A DNA stretch of 64,000 bases from contig OZ023262.1 in assembly GCA_964006375.1 (NCBI GenBank), positions 87,989,654-88,053,653 on the forward strand. Direction: 5' to 3'. Positions 28,442 through 44,690 of this stretch are shown piece after piece (position 1 is the first letter of the stretch; each line of letters starts with the position of its first letter). This DNA comes from Tillus elongatus. Its lineage: Eukaryota; Arthropoda; Insecta; Coleoptera; Cleridae. The translations under genes were made by a program, and so were the position numbers. Under the pieces are notes generated by a model. It saw nothing but the letters and a program-made list of their open reading frames with translations. It did no database searches and was not told where the DNA came from.

Positions 28442-29165
28442 TTGCGGGGGGAGCTTTCATACACATATAGACAAAGGACGCCACCCATAACTCATCATAA
28501 GCCGCCCTTTCTACATTCGTGTGAAAAAGACCGACTGTCTGATGAGCTGCGCAGCCACAAGTTCTGGAGGACACTTGCCGGGAGGCAGCGGCGGCCGCGG
28601 CCACTATTAGATCGAGGGTACAAGATAAAAGAGGACTCTCGCCGAAGCATCTGGACAACCTCAGGGGGAGGTTGGCATGGGAGTCTGGGGTGAAAGCTCC
28701 AAACTCAGCGGAAGCGTCGCCTCAGTGGCAAGAGGTGGGACCAAGGAACCTGGGAAGGACAGCAAAAAAGCAATGAGCGCAAGGGCAACGTATGCCCAGA
28801 AACTAAAATCTCGTGCAGCGCAGGTGCACCAGACCCTAGTAAAAGTGCCAGGGAAAACAGAGGCCGACATAAAGATAGCATTAAACAAGCTGGATATCCA
28901 AGCGATCGGGGACCCACTTGTGAGGATCTCGACGAGAGAGGACGGTACGGTGGTCCTGGTCAGCAAGGCGGGGAACCAAGGAAGAAAATAGGCGATTTGC
29001 TTCGAACTCAGAAGGGTGTAGAAGTAGAAGAGGTAGACAAAATCAATCGCACTATGACGGCCACCGGAATAGAGGCGGGATGGCAACGGGAAGACCCTGT
29101 GGAGGATATATACAGAAAGGATGGGTGGATAGCGGAAAAACAGACACTGGAGGAATTTAAAAAAA
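28442..29165 (+). pseudogene. Retroelement gag/ORF1-like protein, N-terminal part
   Basis: A GC-richer coding island. The readable protein runs in one frame from about 28630 to 28985 (SSKLSGSVASVARGG, ATYAQKLKSRAAQVHQ, a segment with DIKIALNKLDIQAIGDP, then VRISTREDGTVVLVS) and continues in the next frame from 28985 (KKIGDLLRTQKGVEVEEVDK ... EKQTLEEFKK), so there is one frameshift near GNQGRK. From memory this layout resembles LINE ORF1/gag proteins of arthropods, in which an RNA-binding region precedes zinc knuckles. A family A element enters in the poly-A run at 29159-29165; the protein appears to go on at 30615. The zinc knuckles and any reverse transcriptase are missing. Confidence 0.55.
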
Positions 29166-29478
29166 TTCGGGACGCAGCAAGTGCGTTATGGTAGTGAATT
29201 TTCATAAAAATCTTTTTAATAACAAATATGTGTGTTTTTTTAAGAAAGCAGGCATCAAGTTTGGTTACCAGTATAACCTATATAGTAAAAACAATGTGCC
29301 ATGTTCCATTAAAATAACTTTATTGTGTGAAAATGTACAAAAATTTCCAAAAGTAAACTTAAAATGTTCCCGAAAAAACACGTTTCTTGGTCAACCTTAT
29401 AGGTTAATAGCAAATTGAGCTGTTCAAATATGAAACATTTGATCAAAATTTGCTACCATAACGCACTTGCTGCGTCCA
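29166..29478 (-). repeat. 317-bp terminal module of family A
   Basis: Inverted hairpin tails at both ends (29170 and 29460-29475), as at 13557-13873. Confidence 0.65.
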
Positions 29479-30273
29479 TAATTTATTTTCTTACAAATAT
29501 GCATTATATTTCGATGGAAAATGCAAAAATGTAATAACATAAGGCGTGTTTGATTAAAAAAAGGAAATTTGTATCACCAACGACTTATGGGCCACCCTGT
29601 GATTGCATAAATATTATTTTAAGATGTAGCTCAAGACACCCTATAATTAATATATACAAATTTTCTTCATATCTTATATAATAACGGATATATTGAGCTT
29701 TATTAATTTTTTACGAAAATTCGACAAAAATTATATACCATTAAATGATAAACTCTATAGCTAAGGCTACTGCCAAGCATCAGAGAAAGGGTCTATTTGA
29801 AATGAATTTTCTGCAAATATTTTAGTAAAATGAAGGACTATGACGGTTGAAACTAAGACTTTAGGGTTTGTAAAACATCCTTCTTGAGACATTTTATTTC
29901 TATAGCCCGTATTAGATTTAAGTTATTTGCCTAAATGTTGCCAATTTTGACATTTTAAATCGCCACTTTGACGTTTTGAGGAAAACCCCAATTTATTTAT
30001 TTTTAAATGCCTATAACTTTTTTGTCTTTTGACCTACATAGCTAAATTTTGGTAGGTAACTTACCTATAAGGATGTAAACTGCGTACCAATTTGGTTGCC
30101 CTTACTTTGTAAATTCCGGAGATATAAATTTTTTTCGAAAAAAAACACAAAATTTTCCGGGAAAACCTGGGCAGATTTTCCTGACTAACGAACTCGTCCA
30201 AGCCATTTACAAAAGGAATTTTTTCACCAAATTTGATTAAAATCGGCCCATTATTTTTTGAGTTATCGGTGTG

Positions 30274-30482
<209 letters not shown>

Positions 30483-30614
30483 AACATATAAAAATTGAAA
30501 CTGACCCCGGATATGTTTTCTGGGGGGCCTAATTAGCGCTCATTTGAAGAAATTTTTTCAAAATTCAAAAGTCGGGATCTCCTCATTAGTGAATTTTTTT
30601 TAAGAAAATTCACT

Positions 30615-30718
30615 AAAAACTGCAGTGTGCTAGCTTACTGTGTTTGCAAAAACTCGAAAAGACCAACGTGGTCTTTGCGGTGGAGCCAAAGCTTGACAAA
30701 AAGATAATAGAGAAGGAA
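30615..30718 (+). pseudogene. Retroelement gag, continuation after the family A insertion
   Basis: Reads LQCASLLCLQKLEKTNVV and then FAVEPKLDKKIIEKEKLLVD in the frame that follows EEFKK of 28442-29165 once the insertion is removed. The NVVFAVEP pattern is typical of the stretch before the zinc knuckles in such gag proteins (from memory). The frame ends where a mariner fragment begins. Confidence 0.55.

Positions 30719-34608
<3,890 letters not shown>

Positions 34609-34675
<67 letters not shown>
34609..34675. repeat. (TA)n microsatellite, 67 bp
   Basis: Pure TA array. Confidence 0.98.
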
Positions 34676-34677
<2 letters not shown>

Positions 34678-34899
34678 CAGTCAAATATCCTGTTACATCC
34701 TTGAATTTTATATTTATCATGTCGAGACCAAAAGATGCCATATAGATCTGCTAAGTTTGAGAGTATTATTATATTATAGCTAATTCCATAGAGTACCTCA
34801 CCTGGAATCGATAAAATTACTTACACCATTTACACCACTTACACTCTTGTTGAAATATATAATGGCTGGTGAGTTAACGCCGCCTATAATGAAAATAGG

Positions 34900-35839
34900 A
34901 AAGTGACTGTCATATGTCTGCTGTTGAAGCATGGTAAATATATTGACTCACCATCTTCATATCATCCAATATCGTTGATGCCATGCGTTACCAAAATATT
35001 CGTGAGGATGATAAAGGTACGTTTGGAGTGGCATTGTAAATTTAAATCCCTGTTACCATGATACCAGTATGCCTTTCCTCATCGTCGGCTCAGGCACTTT
35101 CTTATTTAGTGACAGATATTCAGGACAGCTTTTCAAAGAACAATTATCTGGAATGTATGTTTGTTGATATACAAAGGGCATGTGATTCAGTTGACCTAAA
35201 ATTACTGGAAAAAATTAAAACATATCAGTTTATCCTGCAAATCTGCATCAAATATCATAGCAGTATACGTCAACAGTATAACAACAATACAGTCAACGTA
35301 AAATATTTGTTAGAGATCATGAAAATAACTTGCATGGGCCGCGAATAGTGTCCAATGGTCTGCGTCAAGGATCAATATTAGGCCCTTTGTTGTTTAACAC
35401 GTACATGGTATATATGATGATATCCTCCACAGTATTCAGTATGCAGACGATATAGGCCCATGTGTAAAAGAAACGACATACGAGAACTGTTTAGTGAAAC
35501 TAAATTCCATAATGAAACCTCTTCAAGGTTGGTTTTTTGAGCATGGCTTTGAGCTTAGTATAGATTAAACACCAGTAATGCTTTTTACTAGGTGTAGCTT
35601 ACAATATAACTTGCCTGTTGTCAATAAATAAAGGTATTTAGGTACTTTCCTATATTCAAAGTTGTTGCGGACTACACACATTAGCTACCTAAAGGAGAGA
35701 TGCGAGCATGGAAGCAAGTTAGCGAAGTCTGTCAGCAAAGCTAAATAGGACGCAGATCCCAAAATCTGTCTGCTTTTGTAAAGATGCTATATTAGGTCAA
35801 TTCATGACTATGGTAGCATCCTATACGGCTCAGCTTGTA
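34900..35839 (+). pseudogene. LINE reverse transcriptase, decayed (part 1)
   Basis: Remains of a LINE polymerase. Readable pieces across frames are SPSSYHPISLMPCVTKIF (fingers), LECMFVDIQRACDSVDL (motif A with catalytic Asp), GLRQGSILGPLLFNTYM (motif B) and SIQYADDI (motif C, YADD intact), then YGSILYGSAC at the right edge. Several stops and frameshifts separate them. The element is interrupted at 35840 and continues at 36924. The downstream RNase H-like part suggests an I- or Loa-type LINE (inference). Confidence 0.7.
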
Positions 35840-36916
35840 GAGATTAGATTAGATCAGATTTATTGTGAGTGGCCTATCCCAGTCCCTTCACCGCGTCCTT
35901 AGGTCTATTGTGGCTCACGTCTAATTATTTAATTCCAGCTCACTGCGGGAGTCGATCTTTTCTTGGTCGTGAAAGTTTGTTTGGCAAGTGTACTGCTATC
36001 TGAGTGAAGTCGCTTACCCGTCTCGAAGCTCAGAGACAGATAACCTCTCTCCGAGTTCGTCTGGCCCCGACACCCGTTAGTGTTTGCCTCGAGGCGGTAT
36101 AGTGGAGTCCCTCTCTCGAGCAGCATCCAATCTTCAGTTGTAATCCACCCCTAGAGATCTCAGCTGCCCCCCAGGCTCGTTTAAACCTGACACCCGACAG
36201 TGTTAGACTCAAGGCAACATCCCATCATGTCCCGCTCCCGAGCATCACCCAAGCGAAGCCGTCCGTCCGTTTTGTAGCACACAAAGCTCAAAGAGAGATA
36301 AACTCTCCAAATTCGTCTGGACCAAACATCTGTCAGTGTTCGAAGCAGCATCATGAAGTCTCGCGTCCGAGCAGCATCCAAGTGACTTCGTTTGCCCGTT
36401 TCGAAGCTCACAGAAGAGGCCTAAATCTCTAGTTGTAATCCACCCCTAAAGATGTCAGCTCTCCTCCGGGCTCGTCTAGACGCGACACCTACCAGTGCTA
36501 GACTCAAGGCTACATCCCATCGAGTTCTGCTCACGACCATCTCTAAGCGAGTCCGTCCGTCCATTTCTAAGCGCACAGTGGGGGCCTCAAACTCCGGGAG
36601 TATATCACTCATCAGAGATGTCAACCCCCTCCGGGTCGTCTGGACACACGACACCCGCCAGTACTCAACCCAAGGCGGTATCATCTGGAACCCTGCTCCA
36701 GAGTAACAACCATGTGTGGTCAATTGTCCATTTCTAAGCGCAGAGTAGAGGCCTCAAAATCTGGGTGCACATCACTCCCCAGAGATATGCACCTTCTTCC
36801 AGGCCCACCTAGACAAGACCCCTGCCAGTGTTTGACTCCGATTAGTCGCCTCTTACGACAGGTAGGAGTTACCATGCGCCTATTCGTTTAGTTAGTCCCC
36901 AGACCCACAGGGTACT
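35840..36916 (-). mobile_element. 1077-bp insertion with internal repeats (LINE 5'-UTR-like)
   Basis: Inserted in the LINE with a 7-bp duplication, GCTTGTA (35833-35839 and 36917-36923). Read on the minus strand it starts 'ccctgtgggtctggggac', passes 'cctgtcgtaagaggcgacta' (a phrase I recall from insect LINE/SINE 5' ends), contains imperfect tandem units of roughly 150-250 bp with 'gtccgtccgt' and 'gacaccc' motifs, and ends in a short (AATCT)n tail. It is much GC-richer than the surroundings. Frames on both strands look accidental. Probably an internally deleted LINE or SINE-like retroposon. Confidence 0.55.
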
Positions 36917-36923
36917 GCTTGTA

Positions 36924-37908
36924 ACACTAACCTTAAAATCGTTGACCGGATTCAAACAAAAGCGATTAGAATTTTTCTAGGTGCCATGAGGTCATGTCCA
37001 AATAAAGCAGTACTGCAAGAAAGTCAGGAATCCCCACATTATCTTAGAAGAGCATTCTTTGTCAACAAACATGTAATTAAAAGTAATTTATACAATACAA
37101 GTATGACAAAGAAAGTACATCTACTCTTTGTTGAATGTTTATGCAAAAGCTTCTGGCCAAAGAAACATAATTAACCTATGATCGGTTATGAGTTATGAGT
37201 ATGATATGAGTATACGCTCCAAGATCAGAGGTTTATTGAGTCTTGTGATATATTTTTGCTTTTTAATTTTGAATATTTAATAACAAATCTTAAAGTAATA
37301 TTTCCAATTATAATCAACTTTCATCAGCTAATAAAAGTATACTGCAATCCATCTCGGAAGATTTCAAAGACCGCACACTTATATATACAAATGGTTTTAA
37401 ATCAACCCAAGGAACTCGCTGTTCCATGTATGTCCAAAATAGCTTAATATCTTGCAAGACTAGATTAAATTGGTTAACTATCATATAGACAGCAAAAAGT
37501 ATCGCTATATAGGAAGCCATACAGTGGGTAGTTGACAACAATATCACACATACTGTTACTTTATCAGACTCAAAATCGGCATTATTTTCATTGTTGAATT
37601 ACAATTTACAATATAAAAACCCAACTATTTTCAAATTAATTAAATTGTGAGAATTAGTTTTCTGTGGGTCAAAGGCTACATTGGGTTATATGGTAATGGA
37701 ATGGTGGACTGGCTTGCTATAGAGTATATAAACGACTATTCAAAAGCCATGGACATGCTCACAATGCAATCACAAAGACTTGAGGCTAGAGTAGCAAAAG
37801 CCATCGCTTGAATATTTCGACAATACCATAAATCAGTATGCACTTCTACATCCTATTCTACTCAACAGAATTTCTTACATACAAGAACAACATGTTTCCA
37901 TATTTTAC
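36924..37908 (+). pseudogene. LINE, thumb and RNase H region, decayed (part 2)
   Basis: Continues directly from YGSILYGSAC: NLKIVDRIQTKAIRIFLGAM and then SCPNKAVLQESQ, the usual post-polymerase region. Near 37660 the reading WVKGYIGLYGNGMVDWLA resembles the RNase H 'WVKGHxGxxGNExAD' motif. Stops and frameshifts are frequent. Confidence 0.65.
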
Positions 37909-37920
37909 AGTGCAACGATT

Positions 37921-39167
37921 CTTCTTCTTTCGGTGCCATACCAGGTCCCCCTAACGTTGGCAATTACATTGGCGAGTTGTTCGCGGTTTTCGGATAATCC
38001 GAATAGTTGTTCGGCACTGCGTATTCCAGTCCAATCGCGAATCTTCTTTAGGGATGACATCTGTTTCCTTCCAATCATCGGCTGCCTTCGATTTTACCTT
38101 TCATTATAAGCTGGAGCACCTTGTATCGGTCTTCTCTAAGAATATGTCCCAGATACGATATCTTTCGTACCTTACTATGACAAATAATTCACGGACGGCA
38201 TTCGCTTTACTTAATACTGCTTCGTTGGTCTGAATAACTGTCCAGCGTATTCGAAGCATTCTTTTGTGCAACCAGATCTCAAACGCTTCTAGTCGACTGA
38301 TCGTAGCAGCCCTCAGAGTCCAGGTCTCTGCTCCATACAACAACACGGACCAAATATAACATTTTATCATTCTTTGACGCAATCTAAGGTTTAAGTTGTC
38401 GTTAGAGAAAAATGATTTCATTATCATGAAAGTTGTGCGCGCTGTTTCAATTCTGCACATTATCTCTTTATCAGGGTCTAGATGTTCTGTGATATAACAA
38501 CCAAGGTATTTGAATTGGGTAACTCTCTCAATGTTTTGTTGCTCTATCTGCAGGGAAGCATCGGCGTGCGGTTGGCAACTGAATATCATAAATTTTGTCT
38601 TATTGACATTTATTGTCAAACCCCTTCCTGTCGTGTTTACACTATCCAACAACTCTTGAAGGCCCCGGACACTATCGCACAAGATGACCGTATCGTCGGC
38701 ATATCGAATGTTATTAATCAGTTCACCGTTAGTCTTCACTCCAAGGTCTTTATATTGCAAAGCTTTCTTAAAGATTGTATCCGAGCAGATGTTGAACAAT
38801 AACGGGGAGAGAATGGATCCCTGTCTGACGCCTCGTTGAATGCGACATTCATCGGTTAGTCTTCCATCGATTCGGACCACTGCTTTCTGCTTCCAATATA
38901 AGTTCTCTATAATTTTCAGATCTCTATCATCGATTCCCAAAGTTCTTAGTATGTTTAAAAGTGTTTCATGCTGAACCCTATTGAAGGCTTTTTCATAGTC
39001 TATGAAACATACATAAATATACTTGCGTTGATCACGACACTTTTGAAGAAGTATATTTAGGACAAAATGTGCTTCCCGGGTGCCTAGTGCATTCCTAAAG
39101 CCAAACTGCGTCCCATCCAGCTCCTCCTCGTACTGAATTCTCATCCTTCCATGTATTATGCGAAGAA
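37921..39167 (-). mobile_element. RTE-type LINE, 5'-truncated
   Basis: 1247 bp inserted in the older LINE with an imperfect 12-bp duplication ('agtgcaacgatt' at 37909-37920 and 'agtacaacgatt' at 39168-39179). Carries only the reverse-transcriptase C-terminal two thirds and the 3' end, as usual for truncated LINE copies. Confidence 0.8.
37930..39167 (-). pseudogene. RTE reverse transcriptase, truncated
   Basis: Long open part (38104-39167): IYVCFIDYEKAFNRVQHETL (motif A), RGVRQGSILSPLLFN (motif B), NNIRYADDTVILC (motif C, YADD intact), then FKYLGCYI, LLYGAETWTL and RMLRIRW, the typical RTE sequence order. A frameshift near 38185 moves the true frame to SYLGHILREDRYKVLQL and IMKGKIEGSR, and a second one near 38090 leads to MIGRKQMSSLKKIRDWTGI. 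The endonuclease and the N-terminal part of the polymerase are missing. Not functional. Confidence 0.85.
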
Positions 39168-39440
39168 AGTACAACGATTACAAGGTTAAAGTTATATCAT
39201 GGGTGCTTCACAGCCCATTTGCATAAGATTAGCATCACAAATTTTTCAAACTGCACTTGTGGCAACTCTCATGGCGCAGATATGAACCGCATATTTCAAT
39301 GCAGTCATTATAAAACTCCCCGTTAGAAATTTTTGTCAACCACTTCTGATCTTAAAATCGAACTCCCAACAAATTTACCAACATTATTGAGTACAGATAA
39401 TTTGAAGATTTTACACCATCGTAGCATTCATCCACCAGAC
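39168..39440 (+). pseudogene. LINE C-terminus, decayed (part 3)
   Basis: Reads NFSNCTCGNSHGADMNRIF and QCSHYKTP, a Cys/His-rich C-terminal pattern usual in RNase H-bearing LINEs (C-x-C...H...C-x2-H), continuing from 37908 after removal of the RTE insertion. Confidence 0.55.
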
Positions 39441-39802
39441 TCACATCACTATTTAAAATAATTTTAATTTTTTTCCACCTTATAATTTTTAGATAATAAT
39501 TTGTAGATAAAAATATATTTTAGGATGTCAAAAATTTTCATCGTAACTGTTGAATACATTTGTAAATATTTTAGTTCAGATTAATTATTAAGGCACCTAC
39601 TGTTTTTCCTAATGTTTTGATCCAAACTATTTAGCTGACCAGTCTTTGTTGTTTATTTTAAATGCTATGATGGACACATTGGGACAAAGCGAGTATTTTT
39701 AGTTTCGTCTCCTTAGAATAAGTCTTGTTAAAGTTTCATGAAAAGGACAGACAAAGAGTCATGTAATTATACATAAATTTTAAAAAATCTATTGGAAGTG
39801 TG

Positions 39803-39804
<2 letters not shown>
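39441..39804. other. No gene seen
   Basis: AT-rich; probably the 3' UTR of the LINE at first, then unidentified. Confidence 0.35.

Positions 39805-39891
<87 letters not shown>
39805..39891. repeat. (TA)n microsatellite, 87 bp
   Basis: Pure TA array left of the hAT-like element. Confidence 0.98.
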
Positions 39892-39894
<3 letters not shown>

Positions 39895-40347
39895 TAGCGG
39901 CTCGTGCCTTAATGCATTGGGGGTGCGCAAGAAAAAAAAATGAAGGGCTCCCCTCTTTTTTTCCCGAAAATGTATTATAAAAAACCTACTTACTAAACTT
40001 AATAATTATTAACTACTTACCAAGTTTTCCTCTAATCAGTTATAGGTTATAGTAGTTAAAAAGTCATTTCCTTTGATAATTACTAACTAACTAACTATAT
40101 AAATTTAAATGTGTTGGTTGATTTAAAGACGTGACAATATGTGATCTTTGTCATTGTATACTTCAGGTATCTTTTCTATTTTATTATATTCATTTATATG
40201 TTCCTATACTCGTCTATTAATTTATATATTTATAAACGGCTAAGCCTATGTAGCTTAGCATTATATTATATAATTTCAAATGTTCTGTTTGACATGAAAA
40301 CATGACAATATGTGATCTTTGTCGTTTTATACTGCACGTATCTTTTC

Positions 40348-40453
<106 letters not shown>

Positions 40454-40817
40454 TTTTTTTAACTTTAATTTTAAGATTGAATGAATTTTATGAAAATACG
40501 CCAGAATGCCGTACTTGATAGACGCAAACTTATTATAAATTTTGACTAAATAATTTAATATACTTTAAAAGGTCTAAATGTGAGATGGTATTCACGAGGA
40601 TCTAACCTATCGTAGTTATATTCCTTCTACTAACACTATATTTTAGACTATATTTAATTATCGTTGTTTCAATTACGTAATATTATGCTGTATACAAATC
40701 AATAATAACATTGCTTTAAGAAAGATAATACTGTCCTGGCGATAAAATGAGCGATTACGCCTGTGATTCGAGAACAACATAACTGTATGCCACCCTGATC
40801 CGTTAAGCTGGAGCGAT

Positions 40818-41063
40818 GTGGGCAAGGTCAAATATTCTATTCTCACATCAAAGGGCCGCTCTACGAGATTCAGTGCTGGGTGTTATTATGCTGTGCTGCA
40901 AGTGTGGGATTTTAAAGCGCACAACGGGATAGCTTATTTGGTCGTTTTTGACGAAGATAGTCGATCATTTCGTATTGAAGTTTCCCATTTAGATAGAGCA
41001 CCAAAGAATAAACACCGACGCAGGACTGTGTACATGGATGTATATAACGTCGGCAACCATTAA
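40818..41063 (+). CDS. Hypothetical protein in hAT-like element
   Basis: 81 residues starting MGKVKYSILTSKGRS, basic C-terminus (KNKHRRRTVY). I do not recognise it. It may be a remnant of an element protein or captured sequence, or simply a chance frame in a locally GC-richer patch. Confidence 0.2.
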   Translation: MGKVKYSILTSKGRSTRFSAGCYYAVLQVWDFKAHNGIAYLVVFDEDSRSFRIEVSHLDRAPKNKHRRRTVYMDVYNVGNH

Positions 41064-41253
41064 CACACTATACTTCTTCTGATTCTGTATTAATGGCTGC
41101 CGACTCTGCGATACTCGATATACTAATTTTGTTTGTGTAGAATGCAGGAGGTAAAAAAATAAAAATTAATTAAAATATAGCATAGCAAAAATATTATTTT
41201 TCCCCGACAGGCAACAGTGCGCGCGCACGGGCGCACTTATTGAGGAGCCGCTC

Positions 41254-41256
<3 letters not shown>

Positions 41257-41315
<59 letters not shown>
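41257..41315. repeat. (TA)n microsatellite, 59 bp
   Basis: Pure TA array between the hAT-like element and a family A core. Confidence 0.98.
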
Positions 41316-41317
<2 letters not shown>

Positions 41318-42365
41318 CGGCCCATTTTGATCAAATTTGGTAAGTACCTACCTTTTGCAAGTGGTTTGAACAAGTTCGTTAGCCAGGAAAATCTGCGCAG
41401 GTTTTCCCTGAAAATGTAGAGTTTTTTTTTCGGAATATGTTTGTATCTCCGGAAATAAAAAAGTAATGGCAAGCAAACTTGGTACCCGTATTTGCATTAT
41501 AAAAAGTGGACCATGTACCAAAATTAAGGTGTGTAAGTTAAAAGAAAAAATGTTATACGTATTGAAAGAAAGAAAATTGGTTTTCCTCAAAACGTCGATT
41601 TGAAACCTAAGAATTGGCAACCTTTAGGCAAAGAACCTGAAGCGAATACGTGTTTGTAAAGAAAATGTTGCAAGAAGCGTGTTCTGCAAACCCTTAAGTT
41701 TCAGCTTCAACCGTCTTTCATTTTACTAAAATATTTTCAGAAAATTCATTTTAGGTAGACCCTTTCTCTGATATTTTGTCAGTAGTTTTAGTTAAGTGTA
41801 TGATTTACCGACCTATAATTTTTAGCAAATTTTCGTAGAAAAATTAGTAAATGAGTAGACCGCGCCTTTTCAATTATACAAAGATATACATATATGTATA
41901 CAGGGTGACGCATTTTTACGGTAAACCTCAATGTCATTGTTATTATACAATCTACGAGAAAAAATTGTATACGTATTGAGCTGCATCTTATAAAATTATT
42001 TTTGCAATCACAGCCTGGCCCATAATTCGTTGGTGATACCGATTTTTTTTTCGAACATCCCTTCTATTATTGCATTTGCATTCTTCGACGAAATTAGATG
42101 CATGTTTGTAAGAAAAAAATCTAGACGCAGTAAGTGCGTTCTGGTAATTAATGTTCATTGAATTCTTAAAATTTCAATAATTCAATTTACTATTAACCTA
42201 AGGTTCGTTGGCTGGGAAACCAGTTTTCTCGTAAAAGTTTTAAGTTTACTATCGGAAAAGTTTTCTACATTTTCAAAGAATAAGTCATTTTGATAAAATA
42301 TGGTAGATTGTTTCTACTACGTCGGTTATACCAGTACCCAAATGCCCGCTTGAATTTTAAGATTA
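41316..42365 (+). repeat. Family A repeat, core and inner part of the tail
   Basis: Core from 'atcggcccattttgatcaaa' through 'ttcgttagccaggaaaat' to the inner hairpin at 42125, then the first 230 bp of the 317-bp module. The 3' end is missing. A second 5' start-like hairpin lies near 41815. Confidence 0.65.
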
Positions 42366-42465
42366 TTGTCGGTTTAATATAGATTTCTCTGGCCAACGAA
42401 CGTAAAGTTCCAAGCCAACCTAACAAACATACACACAGACAGATCCGTTTTATTTTTATTTCAGC

Positions 42466-44690
42466 AACACACCACGAGGGCTTACAGCCTAAATACTATA
42501 GTACCGTGGGTATCGACAAGGGAGAAAAAGGCAACTTGTTAATACTGGACTTGAAGGTTTGGAGGTTCGGGGGAAGGAAAAACATGTGCCGGCAAGGAAT
42601 TCCACAACTTGGAAGTCCTCGGGACAAAAGAGCGGGCATAACAAGATGTTCTATTTCTGCTGGTCTGGACAGTAAAATGGTGCATTCGCTCTGTTCCCCT
42701 GGTAGATCTGTTGGGGGCAGCAGGCGGAGGAACTATGGAAGAAAGCTCATCTGAGCAGTGCCCGTGCAGATATCTATAAAAGAGAGAGAAATCGCCAACG
42801 TCACGTCGGTGGGCAAGGGATGGCAGCCTTTGGGTGAGGGTAGGGTCACCGACGAGACGTAAAGCTCTCTTCTGAATGGAGTCCAGGATAGCGAGTGTAG
42901 AAGCGGCAGCAGCACCCCAGATATGGGAGCGGTATTCGAGGTTTGGTCTTATTTGTGAAGTACATAAGGTATAGAGATTAGCTGGTGAAAAGTATTTGCG
43001 AGCCCGGAAGAGGAAACCTAATTTCTTAGCAGCCGCTTCTGCAATTGATGTGACATGTTGGTGCCAATTGAGATTTCGATCCACAGAAATGCCAACAAGT
43101 GAAAAACACGCATTACTTTGAATAACTTGGTTGTTTATTGTGATGGGTCTAGGGCTGGTGTATCTCTTATGAGAAAAAAAGCAAGACTGTGATTTGGTGA
43201 GGTTGAATTGTACAAGATTTCTACTTCCCCAGTATAATTTTTGGAGATCCACGGAGATAGAACCCTCAATGAGCCTGTGATCCTCATCTAATTGAGCTAA
43301 AGAGACATGCTTAGAATATTATATATTTGAGTGGAGGATGCTGTCGTACGCGTAACTGTGAACTGGGTCGGATGTGCTAGAGAGGAGGTCACTGATGTGG
43401 AGAAGAAACAAAGTAGGGACTAAACCTGAACCTTGAGGAACTCCTACATTAATTGGATACAATTTAGAGGAATGGCCATCCACGACAACAGAAATGCTCC
43501 GGTTGGAGAGGAAATTTGCTGTCTACTTACAGAGTTTTGGTGGTAGGACATAGGCCGGAAGTTTATTAAGCAGCGCTGCCTGCCAGACCTGGTCGAATGC
43601 TTTGGATATGTCTAGAGCGACAATCTGGGATTCACCGTGTAGTTCCATAGACTTGTTCCAAGAATGGGTGACAAAGGAAAGGAGGTCGGCAGTTGATCTG
43701 CTCTGACGGAATCCATACTGCCTGTTGTGGATCAGACAGTTTCAGTAATCCGGTGTTTATATACTTTTCCATTACTTTAGAAACGACTGAAAGGAGAGAA
43801 ATAGGCCTGTAGTTGTTAGGAAGCGCTTTGGATTCTTTCTTGGGGACGGGTTGTACACGAGCAGTTTTCCAGTTACTAGGGAATATGCCTCTATTGTAAG
43901 ATGTCTAAAACAGACGAATCAGGACAGAAGCAAGTTTTCGTGCGCATTTTTTGAGAGGAATTGCTGAGATCTCCGTCAAGGCCAGAGGCTTTCCTGGTAT
44001 TAAGAGAAGAGAGCATCTTTCGTACCTTTTTAGTTTTGAAAATGATATCCGTCACTTTATGCGCGAAATTGGGGACTGTTGGTGGTTGAACATTTGGAGG
44101 TGGGTTGAGAGTAGAATTGCCGGCAAACAACGAGGCAAAATGTTCAGTCTTGCCTAGGGCAGTATAAACAATTTTATCCCCTGAGACAAGAGGTGGGAAC
44201 GTGCGCTTGCAGAAATTATTCCCAATATATTTAGCAAGAGTCCACAAGGGTTTTCTGCCGCTGGAGCTTAAGAGGACTTTGTTTTTGATGTGGTTATTAA
44301 ACGAGTTTTTGCCTCAGAAAGAATGCGGAAATAGCGGTTTCTTGCGTCGTCAAATGCTTGACGGCTTTCTTGACTGGGATTGTGTAGAAGCTTTTTGTGA
44401 GCTTTGACCTTTTCAAGTCTGGCCTTGTCACAAGATTTAGAGAACCAGGGCTTTTGAGTGGCTGCAAAGGGTTTTCTGTGTACGTGGAACAAATAATTCC
44501 ATGCCAGCTTGGAAAATTTCGGTGACGTTTTGTGAGATATCAGAGAGGCCAGGTTGAGAAAAGCAGACAGACGCCCATGGAAATGAGGAAAAGTAATCTC
44601 GCATTTTATCCCAGTTCGCCGAGTTGTAGTGCGAAGCGATGCAGGGGTGTGATGACTGTGTGACCTCGGGTTGTATTGCGTTAGTTAAGT
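42466..44690 (-). mobile_element. LINE retrotransposon, 5'-truncated
   Basis: Reads from about 44690 down to a 3' end with 'ttaggctgtaagccctc' and an (AAATAA)-like tail near 42463. A second copy with the same 3' end lies at 62433-63338. Clade not resolved; Jockey/CR1-like by general pattern. Confidence 0.75.
42539..44670 (-). pseudogene. LINE reverse transcriptase ORF2, decayed
   Basis: From N to C in several frames: the linker before the polymerase (TQKPWFSKSCDKARLEKVKA, 44268-44492), TLAKYIGNNF and RKASGLDGD (43891-44247), the fingers (NNYRPISLLSVVSKVMEKYI), motif A (VALDISKAFDQVWQAALL), motif B (GVPQGSGLVPTLFLLHISDL), motif C altered to SYAYDS, where the family norm is YADDS, and an intact C-terminal 237 codons (42539-43252) with SLVGISVDRNLNWHQHV, IRPNLEYRSHIWG and SKLWNSLPAHVFPS. 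The endonuclease is missing. Not functional. Confidence 0.8.

Noticed and set aside
28442..29165. GC-rich island as a possible host gene or CpG island
   Set aside because: The readable protein follows a retroelement gag pattern, has a frameshift and is interrupted by repeats.
29188..29418. 76-codon frame in the 317-bp module, similar to a frame at 2064-2273
   Set aside because: The similarity reflects repeat copies; the module in other copies has stops and indels in this frame, so coding is not supported.
35929..36737. Several 60-100-codon frames on both strands
   Set aside because: They lie in the tandem units of the 1077-bp retroposon, overlap in many frames and show no protein-like conservation between units.
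42506..42754. Plus-strand frames opposite the LINE at 42.5-44.5 kb
   Set aside because: They are antisense shadows of the reverse-transcriptase gene on the minus strand.
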